From: JBBRVP01 sp038246785
GTDB lineage: Bacteria > Actinomycetota > Actinomycetes > Jiangellales > Jiangellaceae
DNA length: 64,000 nucleotides
Direction of reading: 5' to 3'
Assembly: GCA_038246785.1 (NCBI GenBank)
Contig: JBBRVP010000004.1
Span: 62,001 to 126,000 of the forward strand
Shown here: one piece after another, positions 18,124-27,831 of the stretch
Numbering within the stretch: the stretch's first letter is position 1
Layout: each line of letters opens with the position of its first letter
Program-made: the position numbers and the translations under genes
Notes under the pieces: model-generated
Told to the model about the DNA's origin: nothing
Seen by the model: only the letters and a program-made list of their open reading frames with translations
Database searches by the model: none

Positions 18124-18711
18124 GTGACCCGCCGGTCCGACGTGCTGGAGCTCGCCGTCCTCGGCCTGCTCCACGACGCGCCGATGCACGGGTACGAGCT
18201 GCGCAAGCGGCTGATCGCCCTGCTCGGGCTGGGCCGCGCGCTCTCGTACGGCACCCTCTACCCCTCGCTCAAGGACCTGGTGGCCAGGGGCTACCTCGCC
18301 GAGGGGACGGCCGAGCGCCGGGCGCCCGGCGGCGGCTTCGGGGGCCGGCGGGGGAGGATCGTCTACGAGCTGACCTCGGAGGGCAAGGAGCGCTTCGCCG
18401 AGCTGCTGGGCCAGGCCGGCCCGTCGTCCTGGGAGGACGAGCAGTTCGGGGTTCACTTCGCGTTCTTCGCCCAGACCGACGCGGTCGTGCGGCTGCGGAT
18501 CCTCGAGGGTCGGCGCAGCCGGCTGGTCGAGCGGCTCGAGCAGTTCCGCGCCGCGCTGCAGCGCACCCGCGAGCGGCTCGACGCCTACACCCTCGAGCTG
18601 CAGCGACACGGCCTGGAGTCCGCGGAGCGCGAAGTCCGCTGGCTCGAGGAACTCATCGACACCGAGCGCCGCGGGGGGCCGGGCCGCCCGCCCGGCCCCC
18701 GCCGGCGCTGA
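18124..18711 (+). CDS. PadR-family transcriptional regulator
   Basis: The 195-aa protein has the N-terminal PadR winged helix, [25 protein letters not shown] and [18 protein letters not shown], followed by [11 protein letters not shown]. Its long C-terminal helical segment (about 105-185) suits dimerisation. The GTG at 18124 has a strong GAGGAGG-like site 8 bases upstream. A PadR-like gene also sits next to ino1 in M. tuberculosis (Rv0047c-Rv0046c), so control of inositol synthesis is the best-supported role. The perfect dyad upstream suggests autorepression. Confidence 0.92.
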   Translation: MTRRSDVLELAVLGLLHDAPMHGYELRKRLIALLGLGRALSYGTLYPSLKDLVARGYLAEGTAERRAPGGGFGGRRGRIVYELTSEGKERFAELLGQAGPSSWEDEQFGVHFAFFAQTDAVVRLRILEGRRSRLVERLEQFRAALQRTRERLDAYTLELQRHGLESAEREVRWLEELIDTERRGGPGRPPGPRRR

Positions 18712-18754
18712 TCACATGACGGCTACCGCCCGTCCCTCCAGGAAGGACACCACC

Positions 18755-19834
18755 GTGGGTCAGGTCCGCGTCGCCGTCGTCGGCGTCGGCAACTGCGCCG
18801 CTTCGCTCGTCCAAGGCGTGCACTACTACCGGGACGCCGACCCGGCGCAGCGGGTCCCCGGACTCATGCACGTCGAGTTCGGTCCGTACCACATCCGCGA
18901 CATCGAGTTCGTCGCGGCGTTCGACGTCGACGCCAAGAAGGTCGGCACCGACCTCGCCGAGGCCATCGGCGCCAGCGAGAACAACACCATCAAGATCGCC
19001 GATGTGCCGCCGCTCGGCGTCACGGTGCAGCGCGGCCACACCCTTGACGGGCTTGGCAAGTACTACCGCGAGACGATCGCCGAGTCCGACGACGCACCCG
19101 TCGACGTGGTGGAGGAGCTCGTCCGCGCGCGCGCCGACGTCCTCGTCTCCTACCTTCCGGTCGGATCGGAGCAGGCCGATAAGTTCTACGCGCAGTGCGC
19201 GCTCGACGCCGGGGTGGCGTTCGTCAACGCGCTGCCGGTGTTCATCGCGACCGACCCGGTCTGGGCGCAGAAGTTCCTCGACGCCGGACTGCCGATCGTC
19301 GGCGACGACATCAAGTCGCAGGTTGGCGCCACCATCACCCACCGGGTGCTGACCAGACTGTTCGAGGACCGCGGCGTCGAGGTGCAACGCACCTACCAGC
19401 TCAACGTCGGCGGCAACATGGACTTCAAGAACATGCTCGAGCGCGACCGGCTGGAGTCCAAGAAGATCTCCAAGACCCAGTCGGTGACCTCGCAGGTCGA
19501 CCGCGACCTGGGTGCGCGCAACGTGCACATCGGCCCCAGCGACTACGTCGCGTGGCTCGACGACCGCAAGTGGGCGTTCGTGCGGCTGGAGGGCAGGGCG
19601 TTCGGCGACGTCCCGCTCAACCTCGAGTACAAGCTCGAGGTGTGGGACTCCCCCAACTCCGCCGGCATCATCATCGACGCCGTCCGCGCTGCCAAGATCG
19701 CGCTCGACCGTGGCATCGGCGGCCCGATCCTCTCCGCGTCGAGCTACTTCATGAAGTCGCCGCCGGAGCAGTACTCCGACGACGTGGCCCGCGAGGCGGT
19801 GGAGCGGTTCATCCGCGGTGAGGTGGAGCGCTGA
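18755..19834 (+). CDS. ino1: inositol-3-phosphate synthase
   Basis: Ino1 converts glucose-6-phosphate to inositol-3-phosphate with NAD+, the first committed step to phosphatidylinositol and mycothiol. It starts [18 protein letters not shown], the NAD-binding motif, and has [30 protein letters not shown] and the signature [14 protein letters not shown] 18755 is preferred because AGGAAGGA lies 7 bases upstream; the same frame is open back to 18716, only 4 bp after padR. At 359 aa the length is normal. Co-transcription with padR is likely. Confidence 0.95.
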   Translation: MGQVRVAVVGVGNCAASLVQGVHYYRDADPAQRVPGLMHVEFGPYHIRDIEFVAAFDVDAKKVGTDLAEAIGASENNTIKIADVPPLGVTVQRGHTLDGLGKYYRETIAESDDAPVDVVEELVRARADVLVSYLPVGSEQADKFYAQCALDAGVAFVNALPVFIATDPVWAQKFLDAGLPIVGDDIKSQVGATITHRVLTRLFEDRGVEVQRTYQLNVGGNMDFKNMLERDRLESKKISKTQSVTSQVDRDLGARNVHIGPSDYVAWLDDRKWAFVRLEGRAFGDVPLNLEYKLEVWDSPNSAGIIIDAVRAAKIALDRGIGGPILSASSYFMKSPPEQYSDDVAREAVERFIRGEVER

Positions 19835-19876
19835 AGGAGCCGCGACGCCGCTGAGCGCGGGAGGCGGCCGGGCGCA

Positions 19877-19916
19877 GCCCCCCTCCCCCGATCCCCCGGT
19901 TCCCCGATCCCCCCCG
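19877..19916 (-). other. G-quadruplex-type motif between ino1 and cca
   Basis: The minus strand reads five G-runs (7, 4, 5, 5 and 6 G) separated by 1-4 bases, which satisfies the usual G4 pattern. It sits downstream of both convergent genes, in what would be the 3' untranslated RNA of cca. No ordinary hairpin terminator is visible in 19835-20023, so this element may influence the end of cca transcription. Confidence 0.5.
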
Positions 19917-20023
19917 GCGTTACTGTCCTGGTGGCGGTCTATCCGGCTTTTTCGGGGGGATTCTCGACCCTGAGGACAGTGACGTCGCGGACCTCGGTGA
20001 CCTCGCGGAGGTCGCGGGCCTCG

Positions 20024-21493
20024 CTACCGGGCGGGGTGCAACTCCGGCTGCTCGGCCCACCACCGGCGCAGCTCGGCGCGGGCTGCAGCCTCATCGAGTG
20101 GGCCCTGGTCCAGGCGTACCTCGAGCAGGTGCCGATAGGCCCGCCCGACGACCGGGCCGGGCGGCACCGCCAGCTCGGCCATGATCTGCCGGCCGTCGAG
20201 GTCCGGCCGGATCGCGGCGAGCTCCTCCTGGGCCCGCAGTGCCCGGATGCGCGCCTCCAGGTCGTCGTAGGCTCGGCGCAGCGTCGCCGCTCGGCGCCGG
20301 TTGCGCGTGGTGCAGTCGGCCCGGGTGAGCACGTGCAGCCGGTCCAGCTGGTCTGCGGCGTCGCGGACGTAGCGGCGGACCGCCGAGTCGGTCCACTCGC
20401 CGCCGCCGTAGCCGTGGAAGCGCAGGTGCAGCTCCACCAGCCGGCCGACCGCCTCGACCACGTCCTTGGGGTAGCGCAGCGCCGTCAGCCGCTTGCGAAC
20501 CAGCTTGGCGCCGACGACGTCGTGGTGGTGGAAGCTCACACTGCCACCGGGCTCGTGGCGCCGGGTGCGTGGCTTGCCGACGTCGTGGAGGAGGGCGGCG
20601 AGTCGCACCACCAGGTCCGGACCGTGGCCGGGTAGCCGCGACTCCAGCGCGATCGCCTGCTCCAGGACGGTCAGCGTGTGCTCGTAGACGTCCTTGTGCC
20701 GATGGTGCTCGTCGATCTCCAGCCGCAGCGCGGGCAGCTCGGGGAGCACCTGGTCGGCCAGCCCGGTGTCGACCAACAGCCGCAGTCCGCGGACCGGGTC
20801 GGCACTGAGCAGCAGCCTGGACAGCTCCTCGCGGATGCGCTCGGCCGACACGATCGACAGCCGCTCGGCCATCCCGCTCATGGCCGAGACCACCTCGGGC
20901 GCCACGGTGACGTGCAGCTGGGCGGCGAAGCGGGCGGCGCGCAGCATGCGCAGCGGGTCATCGGAGAAGGAGTCCTCGGGACGCGCCGGGGTGCGCAGCA
21001 GTCCACGGGCCAGGTCGGCCAGGCCGCCGTACGGGTCGACGAGCTCCTCGGCGGGCAGCCGGAGCGCCATCGCGTTGATCGTGAAGTCGCGGCGGACGAG
21101 GTCGCCCGCGAGGGAGTCGCCATAGGACACCGCCGGCTTGCGGCTGGCGCGGTCGTAGACATCCGCACGGTACGTGGTCACCTCGACCGTCCGGCCGCCG
21201 ACGCGGGCGCCGATCGTGCCGAACGCCGCCCCGACCTCCCAGATCGTCTCCGCGACCGGCTCCAGCAGCGCGCGGGTCTGCTCGGGCCGGGCATCGGTCG
21301 TGAGGTCGAGGTCGGTCGTGGGCCTCCCGAGCAGCGCGTCGCGCACCCAGCCGCCCACGAGAGCCAGCTCGTGACCGCCGCGGGCGAAGCCGGCGGCGAC
21401 CGGCGCCAGCACCGGCGCTACCTCGGACAGCCGGGCCCGCGCCCGCTGGAGGGCGTCGCGCACGACGGCACCGTCGGAGGGCTGCGAGGTCAC
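20024..21493 (-). CDS. cca: CCA tRNA nucleotidyltransferase
   Basis: The enzyme adds the 3' CCA to tRNAs. It is needed here because both tRNA genes in the window lack an encoded CCA. The 489-aa class II protein has the nucleotidyltransferase motif LVGGWVRDALLGR, then DLDLTTDARP (catalytic Asp pair), RRDFTINAMA and DPLRMLRAARFAAQL. Its C-terminal HD domain is seen in LLHDVGKP. The GTG start at 21493 gives the usual N-terminus; a longer frame to 21838 lies over the divergent gene. It corresponds to M. tuberculosis Rv3907c (pcnA). Confidence 0.95.
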   Translation of the reverse strand: MTSQPSDGAVVRDALQRARARLSEVAPVLAPVAAGFARGGHELALVGGWVRDALLGRPTTDLDLTTDARPEQTRALLEPVAETIWEVGAAFGTIGARVGGRTVEVTTYRADVYDRASRKPAVSYGDSLAGDLVRRDFTINAMALRLPAEELVDPYGGLADLARGLLRTPARPEDSFSDDPLRMLRAARFAAQLHVTVAPEVVSAMSGMAERLSIVSAERIREELSRLLLSADPVRGLRLLVDTGLADQVLPELPALRLEIDEHHRHKDVYEHTLTVLEQAIALESRLPGHGPDLVVRLAALLHDVGKPRTRRHEPGGSVSFHHHDVVGAKLVRKRLTALRYPKDVVEAVGRLVELHLRFHGYGGGEWTDSAVRRYVRDAADQLDRLHVLTRADCTTRNRRRAATLRRAYDDLEARIRALRAQEELAAIRPDLDGRQIMAELAVPPGPVVGRAYRHLLEVRLDQGPLDEAAARAELRRWWAEQPELHPAR

Positions 21494-21610
21494 GGGCTCC
21501 GAGCGTACGCACGGATACGATCCGCGCTGTGGCCTGCCTCCGCCGTCGCCGGCACACAACCGCCGGCCTTGGTCGCGCGGCCCCCCTGGCGACGTCGTGA
21601 CGCGCGGCGC

Positions 21611-23779
21611 ATGACCCGGGCGCCGTTGGCGGCGCTGCTCGCGCTCTCGGCGCTGGTGTCCGGGACGCTCGTCGGGGCGCTGCCCGGCCTCCCGGCGCAC
21701 GCTGCCGCCGCTTCCCCAGCCCGGGCGGCGGCCGCGCGGACGCAGCCCGCGCCGTCCCAGGTCACGGTCACCATCGCCACCGTCCGGCCCGCGGCCCCGC
21801 AGGCCGGGCAGCACGTCGTCCTCACCGGCACCGTGCACAACGCCGGGGAGACCACTTTCACCTCGACACAGGTGCTGCTCCGGCTGAGCCGGGACCGGCT
21901 CGAGGACCGCGCGGAGGTGCAGCGGGTCGTCGAGAACCCTGACTACCGGCGCGGGGTCCGGTACGAGATCGCCGCGGAGCTGCCCACGACGAAGCTGCTG
22001 AGCGGCGCCACCCTCCCGTTCCGGCTCGACATCTCCTTGGACGAGCTCGGCCTCACCGATCCCGGCGTCTATGTCGTCGGCGTCGAAGTCCGCGCCGTCG
22101 GGTCTGACGGCACCAGGGCCATCCTGGCCGCCGACCGGACGTTCGTGCCCTGGCTCGTCAACGGCCAGCGGCGGGTCCGGGTGGCCCTGCTCTGGCCGCT
22201 GGTGGCCCGGCCGGAGGTGCTGCCCGGCGGGACGCTGCTCGACGACGCCCTCGAGCGCCAGCTCCTGCCCGGCGGCCGGCTGCGCGGCCTGCTCACCGTC
22301 GGCAGCGCCCAGCGCGGACCGCTCACCTGGGTGGTCGACCCCGGGCTGCTCGCCGCGCTGACCCGCATGGCCGGCGGCTACGACATCCGCCGCTCGGGCG
22401 TCGCACCGGCGCGGGTCGCCGGCCGCGCCGCCGGGAGCGCGCCGGACACCGTGGCCGGAACCGCCGCCGATGCAGCCCGGGACATGCTGAGCCTGCTGCG
22501 CCGAGCCGGACGCGGCGGTGGCGAGCGGGTGGTCCTCCCCTTCGCCGACCCGGACGTCACCGGCCTGTCGCGCCAGGGTGCGGCCGGAACCGCGGTGCTG
22601 CGCGCATCGGTGACCCGGGCCCGGCAGGTGGCCGGCGCGGCCAGCACCGTGCTCGGCTGGCCCTACGGCGGGGCGCTCGACGAGCGGACGCTGAGCCTGC
22701 TGCGCGTGACCGCCGGGCCGGCCCTGGTGCGGGCCTCCTCAGCATCCGGGGGCACGGCATCCGGGGGGACGGCGTCCGCGGCCGCCACACCGGCCGGGCC
22801 GGCCGTGCGGGACGGCGGCACCGTCGTCGTACGCACCGACGGCGCGCTGGCCGCGGCGTACGCCGGCGCCGGCGGTTCCCGGGCCTCCGCAGCGGGCGCG
22901 ACCCAGGTGCGCCAGCGCCTGCTCGCGGTGACCGCCCTCGCCGCGCAGGCCGACCCCGGCGCGACGGGTCCGACCGGCGCGTCCGAACCGCCACCGATGG
23001 TGCTGGCGCCGCCACGGTCGTGGCGGCCCACCCTGCGGATGGCGCGTTCCGTGCTGGCCGCCTGGGCGGGCAGCCCCTGGGTGCGGCCCGTGCCGCTGTC
23101 CCAGCTGCTGCCGGCCGCGCGCGCCGGGGCACCCCCGCTGAGCGAAGATGCCCCCGCCGCGCTCAGCGCGCGCCAGCAGCGGGCCGCCCGCGCGGTTGGC
23201 CGCGGGGTCGACGTCTTCGCCGACCTCACCGACGAGGACCCCCCGCAGCTCGCGCCGGCGGCCGACGCGGCGATGTCCAGCTGGTCGACGCAGTGGCGGG
23301 GCAGCGCTGCGGCAGCCGCCGCCTTCGCGCGAGCGAGCCGGTCCGTCGTCGCAGGGTGGACACGGCAGGTCTCGCTCATCACGGCCGAGCGCATCACCCT
23401 GTCCGGGGAGTCCGCTCGGCTGCCGCTGACGGTGGCCAACGGGCTGTCCGTACCCGTCACCGTCCAGGTGCGCGCGCGCTCCACGAACGCCGACCGGCTG
23501 CGCATCACCGACGTGCCCCAGGTGACGGTGGCAGCGGGGCACAAGGCGACGGTGCTGGTCCCGGCCCGCGCTACCACCAACGGCACGGTGCCGGTCCTGG
23601 TGCGGCTGCGCACGGCCGACGGGCAGGTCTTCGGTCCGGAGCGGGCGTTCGACGTGCAGTCCACGGACCTCGGGCGGGTCGGCTGGGTGGTCATCGCGGT
23701 GGCCGGCACGGTGCTCGTCGCGACGGCCTTGCTGCGTACGGTGCGCCGGGTCCGCGGCGGCGCTGTCGGGCAGCGGTGA
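21611..23779 (+). CDS. DUF6049-type secreted, membrane-anchored protein (Rv3909-like)
   Basis: The 722-aa protein begins with a signal peptide (APLAALLALSALVSGTLVGALPGLPAHA) and ends with one membrane span (GWVVIAVAGTVLVATALL) and a short basic tail. Most of it is therefore outside the cell. Immunoglobulin-like beta segments are suggested near the N-terminus (VTVTIATVRPAAPQAG) and before the membrane anchor (LPLTVANGLSVPVTV). The central part is Ala/Gly/Arg-rich. Position between cca and murJ matches Rv3909. The function is unknown; coupling to murJ (TGATG overlap) suggests an envelope role. Confidence 0.82.
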   Translation: MTRAPLAALLALSALVSGTLVGALPGLPAHAAAASPARAAAARTQPAPSQVTVTIATVRPAAPQAGQHVVLTGTVHNAGETTFTSTQVLLRLSRDRLEDRAEVQRVVENPDYRRGVRYEIAAELPTTKLLSGATLPFRLDISLDELGLTDPGVYVVGVEVRAVGSDGTRAILAADRTFVPWLVNGQRRVRVALLWPLVARPEVLPGGTLLDDALERQLLPGGRLRGLLTVGSAQRGPLTWVVDPGLLAALTRMAGGYDIRRSGVAPARVAGRAAGSAPDTVAGTAADAARDMLSLLRRAGRGGGERVVLPFADPDVTGLSRQGAAGTAVLRASVTRARQVAGAASTVLGWPYGGALDERTLSLLRVTAGPALVRASSASGGTASGGTASAAATPAGPAVRDGGTVVVRTDGALAAAYAGAGGSRASAAGATQVRQRLLAVTALAAQADPGATGPTGASEPPPMVLAPPRSWRPTLRMARSVLAAWAGSPWVRPVPLSQLLPAARAGAPPLSEDAPAALSARQQRAARAVGRGVDVFADLTDEDPPQLAPAADAAMSSWSTQWRGSAAAAAAFARASRSVVAGWTRQVSLITAERITLSGESARLPLTVANGLSVPVTVQVRARSTNADRLRITDVPQVTVAAGHKATVLVPARATTNGTVPVLVRLRTADGQVFGPERAFDVQSTDLGRVGWVVIAVAGTVLVATALLRTVRRVRGGAVGQR

Positions 23780-25461
23780 TGCCGCGCAGCATCGGCTCGG
23801 CGGGCGCCGTCATGGCGGCCGGCACCGTCGCGTCGCGGCTGACCGGCTTCGTCCGCAACGCGGTCATGGCCGCCACGATCGGCCTGGCGCTGACCGGTGA
23901 CGTCTTCAACGTCCCCAACACGATCCCCAACAGCCTCTACATCCTCGTGGGCGGGGGCGTGCTCAACGCGGTGCTCGTGCCGCAGCTGGTCCGCGCGATC
24001 CGCCACGACGCAGACGGGGGGGTGGCCTACGCCCAGCGACTCACCACTGCGGTCGTCGCGGTGCTGCTCGCCGCCACCCTGCTCTTCGTCGTCGCTGCGC
24101 CGTGGGTGATCCGGGTCTATGTGGCCCCGCAATGGCTGCAGCCGGGCTTCGAGCAGCAGTTCGACGCGATGGTCGCCTTCGCCCGCTACTGCCTGCCCCA
24201 AGTCTTCTTCTACGGCGTCTACGTGCTGCTCGGACAGATGCTCAACGCGCGCGGCTCGTTCGGGCCGATGATGTGGGCGCCGGTGCTGAACAACGTGGTG
24301 GCCATTGCGGTCTTCGGCGGCTACCTCGTCGCCTACGGCCCCCTCGACGCGCGCTCCGGCACCTATACCCCCGGGCAGCTGGCCTGGTTCGGGCTCGGCT
24401 CCACGGCGGGTATCGCGGTGCAGGCCCTCGTCCTGCTCCCGGTGCTGCACCGCACCGGGCTCCGGCTGCGGTTGCGCCGCGACCTGCGCGGAGTGGGGCT
24501 GGCGAAGGCCGCGCGGCTCGGCGGCTGGACGGTGCTGTTCGTCGTGGTCAACCAGGTGACGTACGTCGTCCTCACCCGGCTCGCCACCGGGGCGATCGCC
24601 GAGCGTCCCGACCAGGCGGCCGGGCTGTCGGTCTTCAACGGCGCCATCCTCATCGGCCAGTTGCCGCACGCGATCATCACGGTCTCCTTGGCCACGGCGC
24701 TGCTTCCGGCGATGAGCCGGGCGGCCGCCGACCGGGACCTGGCCCGGCTGCGCTCGGACCTGGTCGGCACCACCCGGCTGACCCTCGCCCTGGTGCTGCC
24801 GGCCGCGGTCCTGCTCGTGCCGCTCGCCGTGCCGGTGGCCGGCCTCGTCTTCGGCTACGGCGCCGCCGCCCAGGACGTCGACCAGGTCTCGGTGGCCCTG
24901 CTGACGATGGCGCCGGGCATGGTCTTCTTCGCCGTTCAGTTTCTCAACCTGCGGGGCTTCTACGCCCTCGAGGACACCCGCACGCCGTTCTTTGTGCAGC
25001 TGCTCGCCGTGAGCCCGGTCTACATCGCCGTGGGCGGGCTGCTGGCGCCACGTGTGGCGTTCCCGCCCGCCGGGCTGACCGCCGCCTACTCCTGCGCCTA
25101 CGTCGTCGCCACCGCCGTGACCTCGCGGCTGCTCGGCCGCCGGCTCGGCGGGCGCGCCAACGCCGGGCTGGGTGGTTATGTCCTGCGGCTGCTGGCTGCC
25201 GCCGTCCCGGCGGCGCTGCTGGCCTGGGTCATCGACCGACTCGCCGACGGCGTCGTGGTCGCCCTGCTCGGGCCAGGGGTGCTGCGCTGGCTGACGCTGT
25301 GCCTGGTAGCCGGAGTGCCCGGCCTGGCGGCGTACGTCGGGCTGGCCTGGCTGCTGCGGGTGGATGAGGTGGGGTCGAGCGTCTCCGCCGTCGCCCGCCG
25401 GCTGCCCGGCCGGGGGCACCGGGCCGCACCGTCCGGTCCGGGGCGCCATCGGCGAGGGTGA
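23779..25461 (+). CDS. murJ: lipid II flippase MurJ (MviN family)
   Basis: MurJ moves lipid II across the membrane for peptidoglycan assembly. The 560-aa protein has about fourteen hydrophobic segments and the family features GTVASRLTGFVRNAVMAA (N-terminal Arg motif), IPNSLYILVGGGVLNAVLVPQL and FYALEDTRTPF. In mycobacteria MviN is fused to a pseudokinase; here the protein stops after the membrane domain and a basic tail, and the pseudokinase is the next gene. Its ATG overlaps the upstream stop. Confidence 0.93.
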   Translation: MPRSIGSAGAVMAAGTVASRLTGFVRNAVMAATIGLALTGDVFNVPNTIPNSLYILVGGGVLNAVLVPQLVRAIRHDADGGVAYAQRLTTAVVAVLLAATLLFVVAAPWVIRVYVAPQWLQPGFEQQFDAMVAFARYCLPQVFFYGVYVLLGQMLNARGSFGPMMWAPVLNNVVAIAVFGGYLVAYGPLDARSGTYTPGQLAWFGLGSTAGIAVQALVLLPVLHRTGLRLRLRRDLRGVGLAKAARLGGWTVLFVVVNQVTYVVLTRLATGAIAERPDQAAGLSVFNGAILIGQLPHAIITVSLATALLPAMSRAAADRDLARLRSDLVGTTRLTLALVLPAAVLLVPLAVPVAGLVFGYGAAAQDVDQVSVALLTMAPGMVFFAVQFLNLRGFYALEDTRTPFFVQLLAVSPVYIAVGGLLAPRVAFPPAGLTAAYSCAYVVATAVTSRLLGRRLGGRANAGLGGYVLRLLAAAVPAALLAWVIDRLADGVVVALLGPGVLRWLTLCLVAGVPGLAAYVGLAWLLRVDEVGSSVSAVARRLPGRGHRAAPSGPGRHRRG

Positions 25462-25543
25462 GCAAGGCGGCGGGCCGGCCGACCTAGCATGGTGTCGGCT
25501 CGCGCCCGCAGGCGGGCACCGGGTCCGTCATCGAGGGGGGGCC

Positions 25544-27103
25544 GTGGACGACACCGTCGCCGTCGGCACCGTGCTCGCCCGACGCTACCGGCTCGACCAG
25601 CGGATGGCCGTCTACGACGGCGCCGAGGCCTGGAAGGCTCGCGACACCGTGCTCGGGCGGGACGTGCACGTACACCTGATCCCGGTCGACGATCCGCGCA
25701 GCCAGCGACTGGCCGAGGCGGCGCGGGCCGCCGCCGCGGTGCCCGACCCGCGGTTCCTGCGCGTCCTCGACGCCGCCGTGTACGACGGCAGCGGCTACGT
25801 CGTGCGCGAGTGGGTGCGGGGGCGCAGCCTGTCCGCCGTCCTGGTCGACGGGCCGCTCTCGCCCACCAGCGCCGGGGTCCTCGGTCGCGAGCTCGCGGGG
25901 GCGGTGGCCGCCGCCCACGCCGCCGGCGTCCACCACCTGCGCCTGAGCCCGGCTATGGTCATCGTCGCCGACGACGGAGCGGTCAAGATCACCGGCCTCG
26001 GCACCGAGGCGGCCCTCCACGGCATCGCCGTCACCGACGAGGAGGCAGCGGCTGCGCAGGACGCCGCCGGCATCGGTCGGGTGCTCTACGCCGCGCTGAC
26101 CGGGCGGTGGCCCGGGGTGGGGACGGACCTGCCGCCGGCGCCCACCGTCGACGGTCGGGCCGCCCGGCCGCGGCAGGTGCGGGCCGGTGTGCCCGGCGAG
26201 CTGGACGACGTCGTCGACCGCACGCTGAACCCGGCGCCGCGCCACGAAACCCCGCTGCGCACGCCGCGGGCCGTGGCCGACGCCCTGGCCGCCGCCGTCC
26301 CGGCCAACGGGCGCGGCTCCGCGTACCTGCTCGACGTCTCCATGGATCCGGAATCCACGCAGCCTGGCGCCGCCGGCGCGCCGCTGGTCGCGCTCGCCGC
26401 GCGGCCCGCGGCGCCGGGGCCGCCGGCGCGCCCCGCGGCCCGCCGCCCAGACCGCGAGCCGCGCCGTAGCCGCAGTGCCGCCCGCATCGTCGGCGTGGTC
26501 GCCGGTGCGCTGCTGCTCGTCGGCGCGACCCTGGTCGGCTGGCAGCTGCTCACCTCGGCGTTCCCCAACATCGGGGGAGGTCCGCCCGTTGCGCCGTCGG
26601 CGCCGGCTCCCGTGACGTCGGCGAGCCGGTCGGGCTCCCCCAGCGCAGCGTCGCAGGAGCTCACGATCGCGGGGGCCGCGGACTTCGATCCGTACGGGGA
26701 CCCGCCGAGCGAGAACCCGGACCGGGTCGGCCGCGCCATCGACGGTGATCCGTCCACGGCCTGGACGACGATGACCTACTACGACCCCCTCGAGGTGCTC
26801 AAGCCGGGCGTCGGCCTCTTCGTCGACCTCGGCAAGGCGACGCGTGTCGGGTCGGTGCAGTTGACCCTGCGCGGCAGCCCCAGCGACGTGCAGGTGCGGG
26901 TGGCGCCGCAGGACGCCCCGGAGCCGCCGAAGGCGCTCAGCGGCTGGGCCGAGGTGGCCTCCCGCTCCGACGCCGGGGAACAGGTCACGCTGACGCTGAA
27001 GGCACCGGTGCAGACGCGCTACGTGCTGGTCTGGTTCACCAAGCTGCCGCCGGTGGGCGGTGACTACAAGGGCGAGGTGGCCGAGGTCGTGGTCCGGTCG
27101 TGA
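25544..27103 (+). CDS. membrane-anchored pseudokinase (MurJ partner, MviN C-terminal type)
   Basis: Residues 15-270 have a protein-kinase fold pattern, but the catalytic residues are gone. The VAVK lysine is His44 (VHVHLI), HRDLKPxN reads HLRLSPAM (131-138), and DFG reads GLG (151-153). A membrane span lies near residue 330 ([23 protein letters not shown]). The extracellular C-terminus (about 385-519) looks like a discoidin/carbohydrate-binding beta domain (DGDPSTAWTT). In M. tuberculosis the equivalent domain of MviN, when phosphorylated, binds FhaA. The 3' end overlaps sigM by 4 bp. Confidence 0.88.
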   Translation: MDDTVAVGTVLARRYRLDQRMAVYDGAEAWKARDTVLGRDVHVHLIPVDDPRSQRLAEAARAAAAVPDPRFLRVLDAAVYDGSGYVVREWVRGRSLSAVLVDGPLSPTSAGVLGRELAGAVAAAHAAGVHHLRLSPAMVIVADDGAVKITGLGTEAALHGIAVTDEEAAAAQDAAGIGRVLYAALTGRWPGVGTDLPPAPTVDGRAARPRQVRAGVPGELDDVVDRTLNPAPRHETPLRTPRAVADALAAAVPANGRGSAYLLDVSMDPESTQPGAAGAPLVALAARPAAPGPPARPAARRPDREPRRSRSAARIVGVVAGALLLVGATLVGWQLLTSAFPNIGGGPPVAPSAPAPVTSASRSGSPSAASQELTIAGAADFDPYGDPPSENPDRVGRAIDGDPSTAWTTMTYYDPLEVLKPGVGLFVDLGKATRVGSVQLTLRGSPSDVQVRVAPQDAPEPPKALSGWAEVASRSDAGEQVTLTLKAPVQTRYVLVWFTKLPPVGGDYKGEVAEVVVRS

Positions 27104-27831
27104 CCGCCGGCGGGGTGTCGGGAGACCCCGACGCCACGCTGCTGCGCCGACACGTCGAGGGCGACCCCGACGCCTTCGCCGAGCTGGTGGCCCGCCACCG
27201 GGACCGGCTGTGGGCGGTCGCGCTGCGTACGCTGGGCGACCCCGAGGAGGCGGCGGATGCCGTCCAGGACGCTCTGCTGTCGGCGTACCGGCGGGCGGCG
27301 ACGTACCGCGGCGAGGCGCAGGTGACGACCTGGCTGCACCGAGTCGTCGTCAACGCCTGCCTGGACCGGGTACGCCGCCGGGCGGCGCGACCCACCGTCT
27401 CCCTCGACGCCGAGCCCCTCGGCCCCGATTCCGGCACTGCCCGCGGTGCCGCCTCCCAGCCCGCCCTTGCCGTGCATGACCCCGATCCGGCCGAGGCGCT
27501 ACAGACCCGCCTCGACGTCGGCGCCGCGCTGGCCCGGCTCCCCTTCGAGCAGCGAGCAGCCCTCGTGCTGGTCGACATGGAGGGCTGGTCGGTTGCCGAG
27601 GCCGCCGCTGCCCTCGGTTGCGCGGAGGGCACGGTCAAGAGTCGCTGCGCCCGCGGACGCGCCCGGCTGCTGCCGCTGCTCGCCCACCTACGCGAACCCG
27701 GGAACCGCGAGGCGACCGGCGCCGTCCCAGCGCAGACGGACGCCGCCCGAACTGACACTCGCCCCGACCAGGCGTCCCGCACTGACACAGCGCCCGGCGA
27801 CGGCTCGCGCAGCGAGGAGGCAGGCCGATGA
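27100..27831 (+). CDS. sigM: ECF RNA polymerase sigma factor SigM
   Basis: The 243-aa protein shows region 2 (DPDAFAELVARHRDRLWAVALRTLGD, then AADAVQDALLSAYRRA) and region 4 (LPFEQRAALVLVDMEGWSVAEAA and GTVKSRCARGRARLLPLL). It has a poorly conserved Thr/Asp-rich tail. The GTG overlaps the pseudokinase stop, and the gene overlaps its anti-sigma factor (ATGA). The order murJ-pseudokinase-sigM-anti-sigma-trxBA is that of M. tuberculosis Rv3910-Rv3914, supporting the SigM name. Confidence 0.92.
   Translation: MTAGGVSGDPDATLLRRHVEGDPDAFAELVARHRDRLWAVALRTLGDPEEAADAVQDALLSAYRRAATYRGEAQVTTWLHRVVVNACLDRVRRRAARPTVSLDAEPLGPDSGTARGAASQPALAVHDPDPAEALQTRLDVGAALARLPFEQRAALVLVDMEGWSVAEAAAALGCAEGTVKSRCARGRARLLPLLAHLREPGNREATGAVPAQTDAARTDTRPDQASRTDTAPGDGSRSEEAGR

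Noticed and set aside
21494..21838. Long N-terminal extension of the CCA-adding enzyme
   Set aside because: It lies over the divergent DUF6049 gene and has no similarity; GTG 21493 begins the conserved protein.
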